Assembly (NCBI RefSeq): GCF_030410045.1
Contig: NZ_JAUFRA010000002.1
Coordinates: forward strand, 153,866-217,865
From: Marivivens donghaensis
GTDB taxonomy: Bacteria; Pseudomonadota; Alphaproteobacteria; Rhodobacterales; Rhodobacteraceae
Length of the DNA stretch: 64,000 nt
Reading direction: 5' to 3'
In this document: piece after piece, positions 39,587 to 48,052 of the stretch
Layout of the letters: each line of letters starts with the position of its first letter
Numbering within the stretch: position 1 is the first letter of the stretch
The notes under the pieces: model-generated
Seen by the model: only the letters and a program-made list of their open reading frames with translations
Told to the model about the DNA's origin: nothing
The model's database searches: none
Program-made: the position numbers and the translations under genes

Positions 39587-40444
39587 ATGTCCGAAGAAAG
39601 CAGCCTCTGGGCGGGCATCAAAGAGACGGTAAAGACCGTTGTCTATGCCCTTTTGATCGCAGGCGCATTCCGTACCATTCTGTTCCAGCCGTTCTGGATC
39701 CCGTCGGGTTCAATGAAAGACACGCTGCTGATCGGCGACTTCTTGTTCGTGAATAAGATGGCCTACGGCTACTCTTATGCGTCGTGCCCTGCGGTTAAAG
39801 TGCCGAGCCTTGGCATTGACCTTGGCCCCGATGATTTCTGTGGCGCCTTTATGGGGGCTGACGACCGTCTGTTCGGGAGCGAACCTGAACGTGGTGACGT
39901 TGTCGTATTCCGCCATCGCGGCAAGGGCGAAGACTACATCAAGCGTCTGATTGGTATGCCCGGAGATCGCATCCAAGTGATCAACGGTCACCTCCAAATC
40001 AATGGGGAGCCTGTCGGCCTCGAACCCGCAGGTCAGTTCATCGAAGTCGCGGGTCCGCAGGGTCCACAGCAGCTACGTCCGCAGTGTATGGATGTGCAAG
40101 GCACCGACTGTATCAAGGATATGTATATCGAAACTCTCCCGAACGGCGTTTCGCACCACATCCTAAACGTTCGTGATGGAAACCGTGTGTCGGCAGCCGT
40201 CGATACCGACAATACCGAAATCTATGTCGTGCCCGAAGATCACTATTTCTTCATGGGCGATAACCGTGACAACTCTATCGACAGTCGTGTTGCATGGGAT
40301 CCTGTGCGTGGGTCTGGCGTGGGCTTTGTGCGCCGCGAAGATATTGTCGGTCGTGCGGATCGGGTCATCTTTTCGTCTGCTGGGCGGTCGATCTTGGCGT
40401 TTTGGACATGGCGCAGCGATCGGTTCTTTAAAGCAATTGAATAG
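39587..40444 (+). CDS. lepB: Signal peptidase I
   Basis: LepB cleaves signal peptides on the periplasmic side of the inner membrane. The 285-residue protein has one N-terminal membrane helix (about 14-36), the catalytic Ser42 in IPSGSMKDTLL, Lys119 in DYIKRLIGMPGD, and box E GDNRDNSIDSR. A lid-like insertion contains a Cys pair (PQCMDVQGTDC). I start at MSEESSLW with GGAG upstream; the longer frame lies over acpS. It is followed five bases later by a second signal peptidase gene. Confidence 0.95.
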   Translation: MSEESSLWAGIKETVKTVVYALLIAGAFRTILFQPFWIPSGSMKDTLLIGDFLFVNKMAYGYSYASCPAVKVPSLGIDLGPDDFCGAFMGADDRLFGSEPERGDVVVFRHRGKGEDYIKRLIGMPGDRIQVINGHLQINGEPVGLEPAGQFIEVAGPQGPQQLRPQCMDVQGTDCIKDMYIETLPNGVSHHILNVRDGNRVSAAVDTDNTEIYVVPEDHYFFMGDNRDNSIDSRVAWDPVRGSGVGFVRREDIVGRADRVIFSSAGRSILAFWTWRSDRFFKAIE

Positions 40445-40449
40445 GACCG

Positions 40450-41493
40450 ATGCGGCAATCCTATAATCCAATACGCATTTACCTAGACGGTTATGATTGG
40501 ACCGGGCGCACTTCGCGCCCGCGTCTGTTTGTAGTCTATGGGGTGTGGGCTTTGGTGGCCGCACCATTGTTATTGCTCGATGTTTTCGGGGCAGGTGCAC
40601 GCCTCGTCGAAGTGACCATATGGGTTGCATTGTCGATGCTGGTCGTTCCTGTCCTCGGGCATACGGTCCGACGATTAAACGAGATGCGTTGGCCGTTCTG
40701 GGTAATCGCATTGTTGTTCGTGCCCTATGTGAGCACCGTTGTGATGCTGGTCGTTCTTTTGAAAGGTCAGGGGCAGCGTCGCCTCTATGAAATGACGCCT
40801 TTACGGATGGCGACATACGTGCTTGCTTTCGGCCTCGCGGCTGTCGCGTTTTCTCGTATCGCGTGGAGCCCATACACGATCGTTGCGGGATCGATGAAGC
40901 CGACGCTCTACGTTGGGGACGTCATTGCCGTGAACCGCCTGTCACGTCATCCTGATCGGGGGGATGTGATCGCATTTCGCCCTGATGGATCTACCGATGT
41001 CTACCTCAAACGCGTTATAGGTCTGCCCGGCGATGAGGTGCAGATCGCGGATGGGCGGGTTGTGGTGAATGGCATTGCTTGGGCGCAGTCGACCACCGAT
41101 CCGTTCTTAGAGCCTATGGTCCCCCAAGGACCGCTCCGCCTCCTGCCGCGCTGCGCCAATGGTGCAGTCGGGCAAGGTGCAATCTGCCGCAAAGAGCAGC
41201 TGATTGAGACAAACCAGGACGGGCGTTCGTATGAGGTGCTGGACATTCTGCCCGCTGGCCCCCAAGACGCGACAGAAATATACCGCGTGCCTGTGGGTCA
41301 GTATTTCGTTTTGGGTGACAATCGCGACAACTCTGCGGATAGCCGGATCGCTGTTTTGGCGGGCGGTGTTGGGATGGTGAGCCAAGGCTCTGTTGTTGGG
41401 CGCGCTGTTCGGATACTCTACTCCTTTGAGGGGCAGAGCCCCGCCCTGATCTGGAATTGGCGCCTTGGGCGTTTTTTGAAAGCTGTACGATGA
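40450..41493 (+). CDS. Second signal peptidase I with N-terminal DUF805-like membrane domain
   Basis: A 347-residue protein made of two parts. Residues 15-115 resemble the DUF805 membrane domain (GRTSRPRLFVVYGVWAL; GHTVRRLNEMRWPFWVIALL; two or three further helices). Residues 120-347 form a complete S26 peptidase: membrane helix, Ser148 in VAGSMKPTL, Lys187 in VYLKRVIGLPGD, and GDNRDNSADSR. The C-terminal part, its Cys-containing insertion (LPRCANGAVGQGAIC) and its ending (WNWRLGRFLKAVR) parallel the upstream LepB, pointing to tandem duplication followed by domain gain. The stop overlaps rnc (ATGA). Probably an active peptidase with a distinct location or client set; inferred. Confidence 0.85.
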   Translation: MRQSYNPIRIYLDGYDWTGRTSRPRLFVVYGVWALVAAPLLLLDVFGAGARLVEVTIWVALSMLVVPVLGHTVRRLNEMRWPFWVIALLFVPYVSTVVMLVVLLKGQGQRRLYEMTPLRMATYVLAFGLAAVAFSRIAWSPYTIVAGSMKPTLYVGDVIAVNRLSRHPDRGDVIAFRPDGSTDVYLKRVIGLPGDEVQIADGRVVVNGIAWAQSTTDPFLEPMVPQGPLRLLPRCANGAVGQGAICRKEQLIETNQDGRSYEVLDILPAGPQDATEIYRVPVGQYFVLGDNRDNSADSRIAVLAGGVGMVSQGSVVGRAVRILYSFEGQSPALIWNWRLGRFLKAVR

Positions 41494-42170
41494 AGTTGTC
41501 TGGTGAATTGGAGTCCTTCAGCGCTCGACTGGGACACCGGTTTTCGCGTCCTGAACTATTGGTTCGGGCGGTGACGCATCCGTCGATGTCGTCGCCCCAT
41601 CGCGATAACAACCAGCGCTTGGAGTTCCTCGGCGACCGCGTTCTGGGGCTCGTCATGTCTGAGGCGCTGTTCCTTGCGGACAAGACTGCCTCCGAAGGCG
41701 TTCTCGCTCCTCGGTTCAACGCGCTGGTCCGCAAAGAGACCTGCGCTGCCGTAGCACGCGAACTGGATATCGGGGCTGTGCTGAAACTCGGACGCTCTGA
41801 ACAAAAGTCTGGCGGTCGTCGCAAAGAGGCGCTTTTGGGCGATGCGATGGAAGCCGTGATTGCTGCGGTTTACCTGGATGCGGGTTTCGACGTAGCGCGG
41901 GCAACAATCCTGCGGCTTTGGGGTGAACGTATCAACTCCGTTGAAGAAGACGCGCGCGATGCAAAGACTGCTTTGCAGGAATGGGCACAAGGACGTGGCC
42001 AGACCCCGCCGAAATATGTAGAGGTGGGCCGCGACGGACCCGATCACCAACCGATCTTCACCATCGAAGTCCAATTGGAGAGCGGTGAAACAGAGCGATC
42101 TACCGCCGGCTCGAAACGACAGGCCGAACAGGCCGCAGCGAAGTCGCTGCTTGCAAAGGTATCATCATGA
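41490..42170 (+). CDS. rnc: Ribonuclease III
   Basis: RNase III cuts double-stranded RNA in rRNA processing and sRNA decay. The 226-residue dimeric enzyme has the signature NQRLEFLGDRVLG (41-53), GDAMEAVIAAVYLDAG with the second acidic pair, and a C-terminal double-stranded-RNA-binding domain (about 155-224; KTALQEWAQGRG...). ATG overlaps the upstream peptidase stop, and its own stop overlaps era (ATGA). Confidence 0.96.
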   Translation: MKLSGELESFSARLGHRFSRPELLVRAVTHPSMSSPHRDNNQRLEFLGDRVLGLVMSEALFLADKTASEGVLAPRFNALVRKETCAAVARELDIGAVLKLGRSEQKSGGRRKEALLGDAMEAVIAAVYLDAGFDVARATILRLWGERINSVEEDARDAKTALQEWAQGRGQTPPKYVEVGRDGPDHQPIFTIEVQLESGETERSTAGSKRQAEQAAAKSLLAKVSS

Positions 42171-43087
42171 CCGAAACTCAGACCCGCGCAGGTTTTGTTG
42201 CGCTGATTGGCGAACCGAACGCTGGCAAATCCACGCTTCTGAACTGGATGGTTGGCGCGAAAGTGTCGATCGTGACGCACAAAGTTCAGACCACCCGCGC
42301 CCGCATCCGCGGTGTTGCGATGGAAGGCGAAAACAAACAGATCGTGTTTGTCGACACCCCTGGCCTGTTCCGCCCGCGTCGCCGTCTGGACCGTGCGATG
42401 GTCGCGGCAGCGTGGGGTGGTGCATCTGACGCCGATGTTGTGGTCCTGTTGATCGAAGCGCATCGCGGATTGACCGACGGTGTTAAAGCGATACTTGAGG
42501 CGCTCGCTGAACGGGTTGGCAAAGCCAAAGTGGCTCTTGCCATCAACAAGATCGACCGCGTCAAAGCCGAAGACCTGTTGGAACTGTCGCAGAAAATGAA
42601 CGAGGCATTTCCGTTCGAAGAGACCTTTATGATCTCGGCAGAGCGGGGCCATGGCTGTGCGGCGCTGAAGACATGGTTGTCGGATCAGGTGCCTGCTGGA
42701 CCGTTGCTGTATCCCGAGGATCAGATCGCGGATTTGCCGCTCCGCATGATTGCGGCAGAGATCACCCGTGAAAAGCTGACCTTGCGTCTGCATCAGGAAC
42801 TGCCCTACCAGTTGACCGTAGAGACCGAGCATTGGCAGGAACGTCCTGATGGGACCGCCCGCATCGATCAGGTGGTTTATGTGTCCCGCGATGGCCACAA
42901 GGGCATCATTCTCGGCAAGGGCGGTGAGACTGCTAAGGCCGTATCCAAAGCGTCACGCGAAGAGCTGCAAGAGTTCTTGGGTCGTAAGGTCCACCTGTTC
43001 CTTCAGGTGAAGGTGCGCCCGAACTGGCTCGAAGAGAAAGACCGTTACACCGAAATGGGCCTCGACTTTAAGGACGGCAACGCGTGA
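42167..43087 (+). CDS. era: GTPase Era
   Basis: Era binds the 3' end of 16S rRNA during 30S maturation. The 306-residue protein has P-loop GEPNAGKST (15-23), DTPG in VFVDTPGLF, NKID in AINKIDRV, and a C-terminal KH domain (about 230-290; GHKGIILGKGGETAKAVSK). rnc-era coupling is the conserved arrangement. DUF1491 follows with an overlapping GTG start. Confidence 0.97.
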   Translation: MTETQTRAGFVALIGEPNAGKSTLLNWMVGAKVSIVTHKVQTTRARIRGVAMEGENKQIVFVDTPGLFRPRRRLDRAMVAAAWGGASDADVVVLLIEAHRGLTDGVKAILEALAERVGKAKVALAINKIDRVKAEDLLELSQKMNEAFPFEETFMISAERGHGCAALKTWLSDQVPAGPLLYPEDQIADLPLRMIAAEITREKLTLRLHQELPYQLTVETEHWQERPDGTARIDQVVYVSRDGHKGIILGKGGETAKAVSKASREELQEFLGRKVHLFLQVKVRPNWLEEKDRYTEMGLDFKDGNA

Positions 43088-43410
43088 GATTGGCCAGCGG
43101 CGTTTGGGTTTCGGCCTATCTAACGCGGCTCAGGCTGGCTGATATTCCTGCGTTTGTCGTGGCACGCGGTGACGAAACCGCGGGCGCTGTTCTGGTTAAG
43201 CTGAATACGCTGGATGGCAATGCCAAAGCGTTTCAACGGTCGTTCGATATGATGACCGGAGAGCGCACATGGATGGTGCTGGCCGAGGGTATTGAGCAAG
43301 ACGTGGATGTATCTGTCGCGAAGCAGCGCAGTTTTGACAGCGATCTTTGGGTGATCGAGGTTGAGGACCGTCAGGGCCGAACGTTATTGGACGAGGACGG
43401 TCTGAGTTAG
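43084..43410 (+). CDS. DUF1491 family protein
   Basis: A 108-residue soluble protein of the alphaproteobacterial DUF1491 family, function unknown. Pattern: LASGVWVSAYLTRLRLADIPAF at the start, GDETAGAVLVKLNTLDG, and DSDLWVIEVEDRQGRTLL near the end. It starts with GTG overlapping the era stop (GTGA). recO often lies close to era/DUF1491 in related genomes; here it is 10 kb away. Confidence 0.85.
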   Translation: MRLASGVWVSAYLTRLRLADIPAFVVARGDETAGAVLVKLNTLDGNAKAFQRSFDMMTGERTWMVLAEGIEQDVDVSVAKQRSFDSDLWVIEVEDRQGRTLLDEDGLS

Positions 43411-43412
43411 CC

Positions 43413-44291
43413 TCATTCCTTGAGAGACAGTGTCCGTTCACGCAGCCACGCCATAAACGCACGCGGGTCTTTGCTGCGCTCAGCGGCCTCTTCAGCAGAG
43501 ACCGGCTCTCCGATGATTGGTTTTTGCGGTTTGTCGAACGCATGTGCCACTTCGTGCAAGAGCAGGCTCTGACGAAGCGTGGGCGATATGCAGTTCGCGA
43601 TTTGGTAGGCTCGCGAGTTTGATCCCGGGAAATAACAAGGCACGACCGTAGCGCCCGACGTACGGATCATCTTTGCGGTAAAGACGTTCCATTCCGCCTC
43701 AATCGCGGGACCAAAGGGTTTGTTCGCTGCAGCGACGACGCCCGATGGGAATAGTGCGATCAACCCGCCTTTCGCCAGATGCTCCATCGCGATTTTGCGC
43801 ATCTCGATCATTTTACGCTGCGCGTCTTCCTCATGCGGAAAGGGCACGGGGATCATGTAGCTCGCTGCGCTCTCGTCGATGCCTGTCAGCAGAGAGCGTG
43901 TCAGGATGCGGTAATCATCGCGGCGACGTCCAATAAGGTCTGCAAGGATCATCCCGTCGACGAGCCCATGCGGATGGTTCGCGACAAACACAACGGGGCC
44001 TTCAGCGGGAATGCGATCGATCTGTTCCTGCGGGGTTTGCAGCTCGATCTCCATGGCTTCCATGGTTGCAGGCCAAAATGCTTGACCCGTTGGAGCGCCA
44101 AGACGTTCGAACTTCTTAACACGCTGGATGATCGTGATCTTGCCCGTCAGCCATTCGACCGCCCGGATAAAGTTACGCTTTAGGCCGCTGTCGAATGTGT
44201 TGGAGTAGGTAAGGCTACGGCGGTCATAGAACTTTTGCCCATCCTGCACGTTGGATTCATCCGCTGTTTGGTCCGGGGTTACGTCTGACAA
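43413..44291 (-). CDS. Lysophospholipid acyltransferase family protein
   Basis: A 292-residue membrane-associated acyltransferase with the PlsC motifs NHPHGLVD (HxxxxD) and LFPSGVVAAAN, and a long N-terminal cytosolic region without a signal peptide. The substrate is probably a lysophospholipid or lyso-ornithine lipid, but cannot be settled. It stands 34 bases downstream of the HPr gene on the same strand, possibly co-transcribed with the PTS operon; convergent with DUF1491, with 2 bases between the stops. Confidence 0.82.
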   Translation of the reverse strand: MSDVTPDQTADESNVQDGQKFYDRRSLTYSNTFDSGLKRNFIRAVEWLTGKITIIQRVKKFERLGAPTGQAFWPATMEAMEIELQTPQEQIDRIPAEGPVVFVANHPHGLVDGMILADLIGRRRDDYRILTRSLLTGIDESAASYMIPVPFPHEEDAQRKMIEMRKIAMEHLAKGGLIALFPSGVVAAANKPFGPAIEAEWNVFTAKMIRTSGATVVPCYFPGSNSRAYQIANCISPTLRQSLLLHEVAHAFDKPQKPIIGEPVSAEEAAERSKDPRAFMAWLRERTLSLKE

Positions 44292-44325
44292 AGTTCACGT
44301 CCTTGAATTGATGGGCTGACCTAGG

Positions 44326-44598
44326 TCAGTTGCCTTCGCCGAACATGTCAGCCACCAGCGCCTCAATCGCATCGGCAAGCTCAAGTTCTGCCGGCCCATC
44401 GGTTTGGACCTCAATAAAACTTCCCTTGGAAGCTGCCAACATCAAAAGACCCATGATGCTGTCGCCTGATGCGCTCATGCCATCTTTAGAGACGGTGGCA
44501 GTGGCATCAAAATCTTCGACCACTTCGGCCAATTTCGCGGACGCGCGGGCATGAAGCCCTTTGATGTTCACAATCTGGAGCCGGCGGGAAACAGTCAT
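44326..44598 (-). CDS. ptsH: HPr-type phosphocarrier protein
   Basis: A 90-residue PTS phosphocarrier. Phospho-acceptor His16 lies in IKGLHARAS and the regulatory Ser47 in GDSIMGLLML, so both the EI and HprK targets are present. No sugar permease is encoded nearby; with EIIA, RapZ and HprK in the same unit this is a regulatory PTS. EI is not in the window. GAAAC/GGCGGG precede the ATG without a clear ribosome site; it lies five bases after the EIIA gene. Confidence 0.93.
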   Translation of the reverse strand: MTVSRRLQIVNIKGLHARASAKLAEVVEDFDATATVSKDGMSASGDSIMGLLMLAASKGSFIEVQTDGPAELELADAIEALVADMFGEGN

Positions 44599-44603
44599 AG
44601 AAG

Positions 44604-44996
44604 TCAGTCACTCTGTACTTGATGGCAATCAATGTATTTACGTCCGGCGGTCAATGCGGCCTCGACGGCGTCTGGCACGTCACGTTGACGGCTTTTCGCG
44701 AGCTTGATCAGCATGGGAAGATTCATGCCGTAGAGAATACGGCGGTTGCTTGGCCCGCAGGCCATCAGCGAAAGGTTTGAGGGCGATCCGCCAAAGATAT
44801 CGGTTACGATGACAACGCCTGCACCGGTATCAACGGAATCGGCGGCATCGCAGATTTCGGCTTGTTTGGCGCTACGGTCGTCTTCGGGGCGGGTTGCGAT
44901 AGCAACGACACCCGCTTGATGGCCCACAACGTGTTCCATCGCCGCGAGGTATTCACCTGCTAGGCCACCATGAGCAACGATCACGATTCCGATCAC
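44604..44996 (-). CDS. PTS EIIA component, mannose family
   Basis: A 130-residue EIIA-Man domain. The phosphorylated His9 is in IVAHGGLAGEYL, and VIVTDIFGGSPSNLSLM is the family second motif. EIIB/C/D permease components are absent, so it probably passes phosphoryl groups to regulatory rather than transport targets. It lies six bases after rapZ and five before HPr. In other alphaproteobacteria this EIIA influences ChvGI signalling; that link is known for relatives, not shown here. Confidence 0.93.
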   Translation of the reverse strand: MIGIVIVAHGGLAGEYLAAMEHVVGHQAGVVAIATRPEDDRSAKQAEICDAADSVDTGAGVVIVTDIFGGSPSNLSLMACGPSNRRILYGMNLPMLIKLAKSRQRDVPDAVEAALTAGRKYIDCHQVQSD

Positions 44997-45002
44997 GCGT
45001 TT

Positions 45003-45890
45003 TTAACCCCGATCTGCCGCCCCACCGTCTGTGTGGCGTTCCATTTCTCGGTGGCGTTTTGACACCTGCCATCCGTCTTCTGCAAGGGCTTTCGCAAGGA
45101 GTTCTGTCATTGCGACCGAACGGTGTTGCCCTCCGGTGCATCCAAAGCCAACAGAGAGGTGCGTTTTCCCTTCTTCCTCAAAGGCAGGCAGCAATAGTGC
45201 AGCCATGGCTTTGACGCTCGTGAAGAATGCGTCGAAACGTTCGTCTTTTGCAATATATTCCACGACGGCAGCATCTTGGCCGTTCAGTGCGCGCAGATCT
45301 GGTTCCCAGTGTGGGTTACGCAGGAACCGACAATCGAGCACGATGTCTAGCCCGCGAGGTAATCCGCGTTTGTAGGAAAAGCTCTGCACCGTAATCGCGA
45401 GGGGGTGGCCGTCAGGTTTCTGGAACCAGCTTTGCACTTCCGCCCGAGAATCATGCGGGGTCATCGACGTGGTGTCGATCAGGATGTCCGCGCGGCTTCG
45501 GATCGGAATCAGCAGGTCCTTTTCTTTGATAATACCCTCTGTCGGGGCAGTTTCGACCGATAGGGGGTGGCGCCGACGGGTTTCGGAAAAGCGGCGGATC
45601 AGCACGTCGTCCGAGCAATCCATATAAACCACCTGAAGGTCGAACCGTTCATCATGTCCCAGACGGTCAATCACCCCTATGACCGCATTTACGGTGAAAT
45701 CGCGATTCCGCACGTCGAGGCCGAGAACGAGTGGGCGATCAAGCGGCTGGCCTTCGATAACGCGATCGATGAGTGAGAGGGGCATGTTGTCGATGACTTC
45801 AAAGCCAATATCCTCGAGTGCGCGAACAGCCGTCGTGCGACCTGCACCAGATGGACCAGTGACAAGGATAATGCTCTGCTTCGACGTCAT
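45003..45890 (-). CDS. rapZ: RNase adapter protein RapZ (YvcJ family nucleotide-binding protein)
   Basis: A 295-residue P-loop protein. RapZ binds sRNAs and guides RNase E in enterobacteria; in other groups the role is less clear. The P-loop reads GPSGAGRTT (12-20), with Arg where canonical Walker A has Lys, common in this alphaproteobacterial branch. Other motifs are VIDNMPLSLI, LGLDVRNRDF, RRRHPL and the C-terminal VGFGCTGGQHRSVAM. I start at MTSKQSII; the upstream extension overlaps hprK. Context: hprK-rapZ-EIIA-HPr. Confidence 0.93.
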   Translation of the reverse strand: MTSKQSIILVTGPSGAGRTTAVRALEDIGFEVIDNMPLSLIDRVIEGQPLDRPLVLGLDVRNRDFTVNAVIGVIDRLGHDERFDLQVVYMDCSDDVLIRRFSETRRRHPLSVETAPTEGIIKEKDLLIPIRSRADILIDTTSMTPHDSRAEVQSWFQKPDGHPLAITVQSFSYKRGLPRGLDIVLDCRFLRNPHWEPDLRALNGQDAAVVEYIAKDERFDAFFTSVKAMAALLLPAFEEEGKTHLSVGFGCTGGQHRSVAMTELLAKALAEDGWQVSKRHREMERHTDGGAADRG

Positions 45891-45901
45891 GTCATCCCCG
45901 C

Positions 45902-46312
45902 TTAGTCGGTCCGCCCATGTTTGAGATACTGCAGGATCGCAAAAGGGAAGTGAATGGCGTTTGACTTGCGCAAAAGTGGTATGTCTGCGTCGTGAAGGTG
46001 TAGGTTGTGCCATGCGGGCAGGCGCTCTGTCTCTTCCGTATCCAAATCCACGACGAGCGTGATCTTAGCCGTGACGTGGGGTGCCGCTAGAATGCCGACA
46101 CCTCTCGCCTCGATTTTGCCAGCAATGGTATCGGGGCACCGTGCCGTCAGGTCTGGATCGATCAGGGTTTGGTCATCCGCCACCAAATCACACCCAAGAC
46201 CGAGAAGTTGGAGGGCTAGGCTAGATTTTCCAGTGCCAGATCTACCGAGGATGAGAACCGCACGGCCATCATAAGCGACGCAAGATGCGTGGAGGCAAAG
46301 CGAGTCAGACAC
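45902..46312 (-). CDS. hprK: HPr kinase/phosphorylase, short alphaproteobacterial form
   Basis: A 136-residue catalytic-domain-only HprK. The P-loop GRSGTGKSS (23-31) and LVADDQ/EARGVG signature are present; the N-terminal domain of Firmicutes HprK (about 130 residues) is absent, as is usual in alphaproteobacteria. Expected to phosphorylate HPr Ser47. The start is a GTG three bases after the chvG stop, so it is coupled to the sensor kinase. Confidence 0.92.
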   Translation of the reverse strand: MSDSLCLHASCVAYDGRAVLILGRSGTGKSSLALQLLGLGCDLVADDQTLIDPDLTARCPDTIAGKIEARGVGILAAPHVTAKITLVVDLDTEETERLPAWHNLHLHDADIPLLRKSNAIHFPFAILQYLKHGRTD

Positions 46313-46315
46313 CTC

Positions 46316-48049
46316 TTAAACCGGAAGACCAACCACGAACCGCGCACCGAGCGGCTCAGAGGTGATATCTGCATCGGTCGGGCGGATGTTTTCGGCCCAG
46401 ATCACACCGCCATGTGCTTCGACGATCTGTTTCGAAATCGCGAGGCCGAGGCCAGAGTTATTGCCGAATTGGCCTTCGGGGCGTTCTGAGTAGAAGCGTT
46501 TAAAGATCTTGGTCAACGCGCCGTCAGGGATGCCAGGGCCGGTATCTTCGACCACCACAAGAACGCGGTTTTCGCGTTTTCGGGCCCATACGCGGATCGC
46601 ATCACCATCTTCACAGAACGAAATCGCATTGGTGATGAGGTTCACAAAGACCTGTGCCAAACGGCCTTCGAGACCAGTGATAGTGATTGACTCTTTGGGT
46701 AGATCGGTGAGGTATTCGATCCCTTTGTCACGTGCCTGATCACCCAAGAATTCATTAAGGTTGCCGAGCATTTTAAGAAGATCAAAATCTTCTTCGTCCT
46801 CTTTGACGAGTTCGGAATCCAGACGCGACGCGTTGGAAATGTCGCTCACCAGACGGTCTAGGCGGATCACGTCGTGCTCAATCACTTCGAGCAGTTTTTC
46901 CCGCTGATCGTCGCGTTTCGCAACGCGCATCGTGCCCACGGCGGAACGGAGCGAGGCAAGCGGGTTCTTGATCTCGTGCGCAACGTCGGCGGCGAACTGT
47001 TCGTTGGCCTCAATCCGATCGTAGAGGGCCGCGACCATGCCGCGAAGTGCGCCCGACAGGCGACCAATTTCATCAGGACGGGCGGTCAGGTCGGGGATGC
47101 GGACCCTGCCGGGGGACATTTTGCGTGCGTTGCGGTCACGTCCAGCCTCTGCCGCCGCGGCAAGGTCTGACAGCGGGTTCGCAATTGTGGAGGCAAGAAT
47201 GAGCGAAAGGCCGATGGACACCAAGATGCCGATCACAAACATCTGCAGAACCTGCTCACGTTCACGACGGACCAAGATGTCGAGTTCGCCAGCGGCGCCT
47301 TGCAGAACGACGACTCCCACGGGGGTTTCGCCCTGAAGGATTGGCGTGCTTACGCGAAACACCGTGCGGCCGGCGCTATCGTATTCGGAATGCACGCGTG
47401 TGCCATTGGCAAGCGCATCCGCGACTGAAGTCTGCGCTGCGACTTCGGGATCTACAACCGTCTGTTCAGCGGAACGGGGTGAAATGAGGCTCGCCAATCC
47501 CTCCCACGCGCCGTTGAGGAAGTCGGTGATGATGGTGCCGCCACCTTGGGTGTTGAGGCCCGTCACATCGGGGCCCATCGGGGCGGTCGCCGTCACGATC
47601 AAGGTTTCTGACGGATCAAAAATATAGACCTTGACACCGCCGCGAAGGTCCAAGCCCTGCAAGGTCGCGGTCGCGTCGATACCGTCACCTGTCAGTAGGT
47701 TAACGGGTGCCGCATCGGGGAGCTGAGCTTCGAACACATCAGCGATGAGTTCGGCCTCGTTGACCAGCCCGTTCGCCCGCTGAAACGCGAGGTTGTCGCG
47801 GGACGGGTTCATCCAAAGCACACCACTGACCAGCACCATAATAGCCAGCAGGTTAAACGTTATAATTTTGCGGGCGAGCGGCGATCGGTTCAGGGTTATC
47901 ACGCCACGACGGCGCCGCCTGTCCAAAATCTCTCGGTCGAGCGTTGTTTCTGGCGAAACATATTCATCCCCCAAATAGACATCCGTGTCCGCTGCGGCCT
48001 TTCGAACCGAGCGGAGATCACGAACGTCAATTTTGGGAGACGAGTTCAT
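46316..48049 (-). CDS. chvG: Sensor histidine kinase ChvG (ExoS/BvrS)
   Basis: A 577-residue inner membrane sensor. Membrane helices at about 62-80 and 268-290 flank a periplasmic domain of about 190 residues. HAMP follows, then the HisKA box with phospho-His358 (FAADVAHEIKNPLASL) and the HATPase domain (N box NLITNAISF, G boxes DTGPGIP and NSGLGLAISKQI). ChvG homologues sense acid or envelope stress and, in host-associated relatives, are virulence and symbiosis regulators. Paired with chvI three bases upstream. Confidence 0.95.
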   Translation of the reverse strand: MNSSPKIDVRDLRSVRKAAADTDVYLGDEYVSPETTLDREILDRRRRRGVITLNRSPLARKIITFNLLAIMVLVSGVLWMNPSRDNLAFQRANGLVNEAELIADVFEAQLPDAAPVNLLTGDGIDATATLQGLDLRGGVKVYIFDPSETLIVTATAPMGPDVTGLNTQGGGTIITDFLNGAWEGLASLISPRSAEQTVVDPEVAAQTSVADALANGTRVHSEYDSAGRTVFRVSTPILQGETPVGVVVLQGAAGELDILVRREREQVLQMFVIGILVSIGLSLILASTIANPLSDLAAAAEAGRDRNARKMSPGRVRIPDLTARPDEIGRLSGALRGMVAALYDRIEANEQFAADVAHEIKNPLASLRSAVGTMRVAKRDDQREKLLEVIEHDVIRLDRLVSDISNASRLDSELVKEDEEDFDLLKMLGNLNEFLGDQARDKGIEYLTDLPKESITITGLEGRLAQVFVNLITNAISFCEDGDAIRVWARKRENRVLVVVEDTGPGIPDGALTKIFKRFYSERPEGQFGNNSGLGLAISKQIVEAHGGVIWAENIRPTDADITSEPLGARFVVGLPV

Positions 48050-48052
48050 GTC

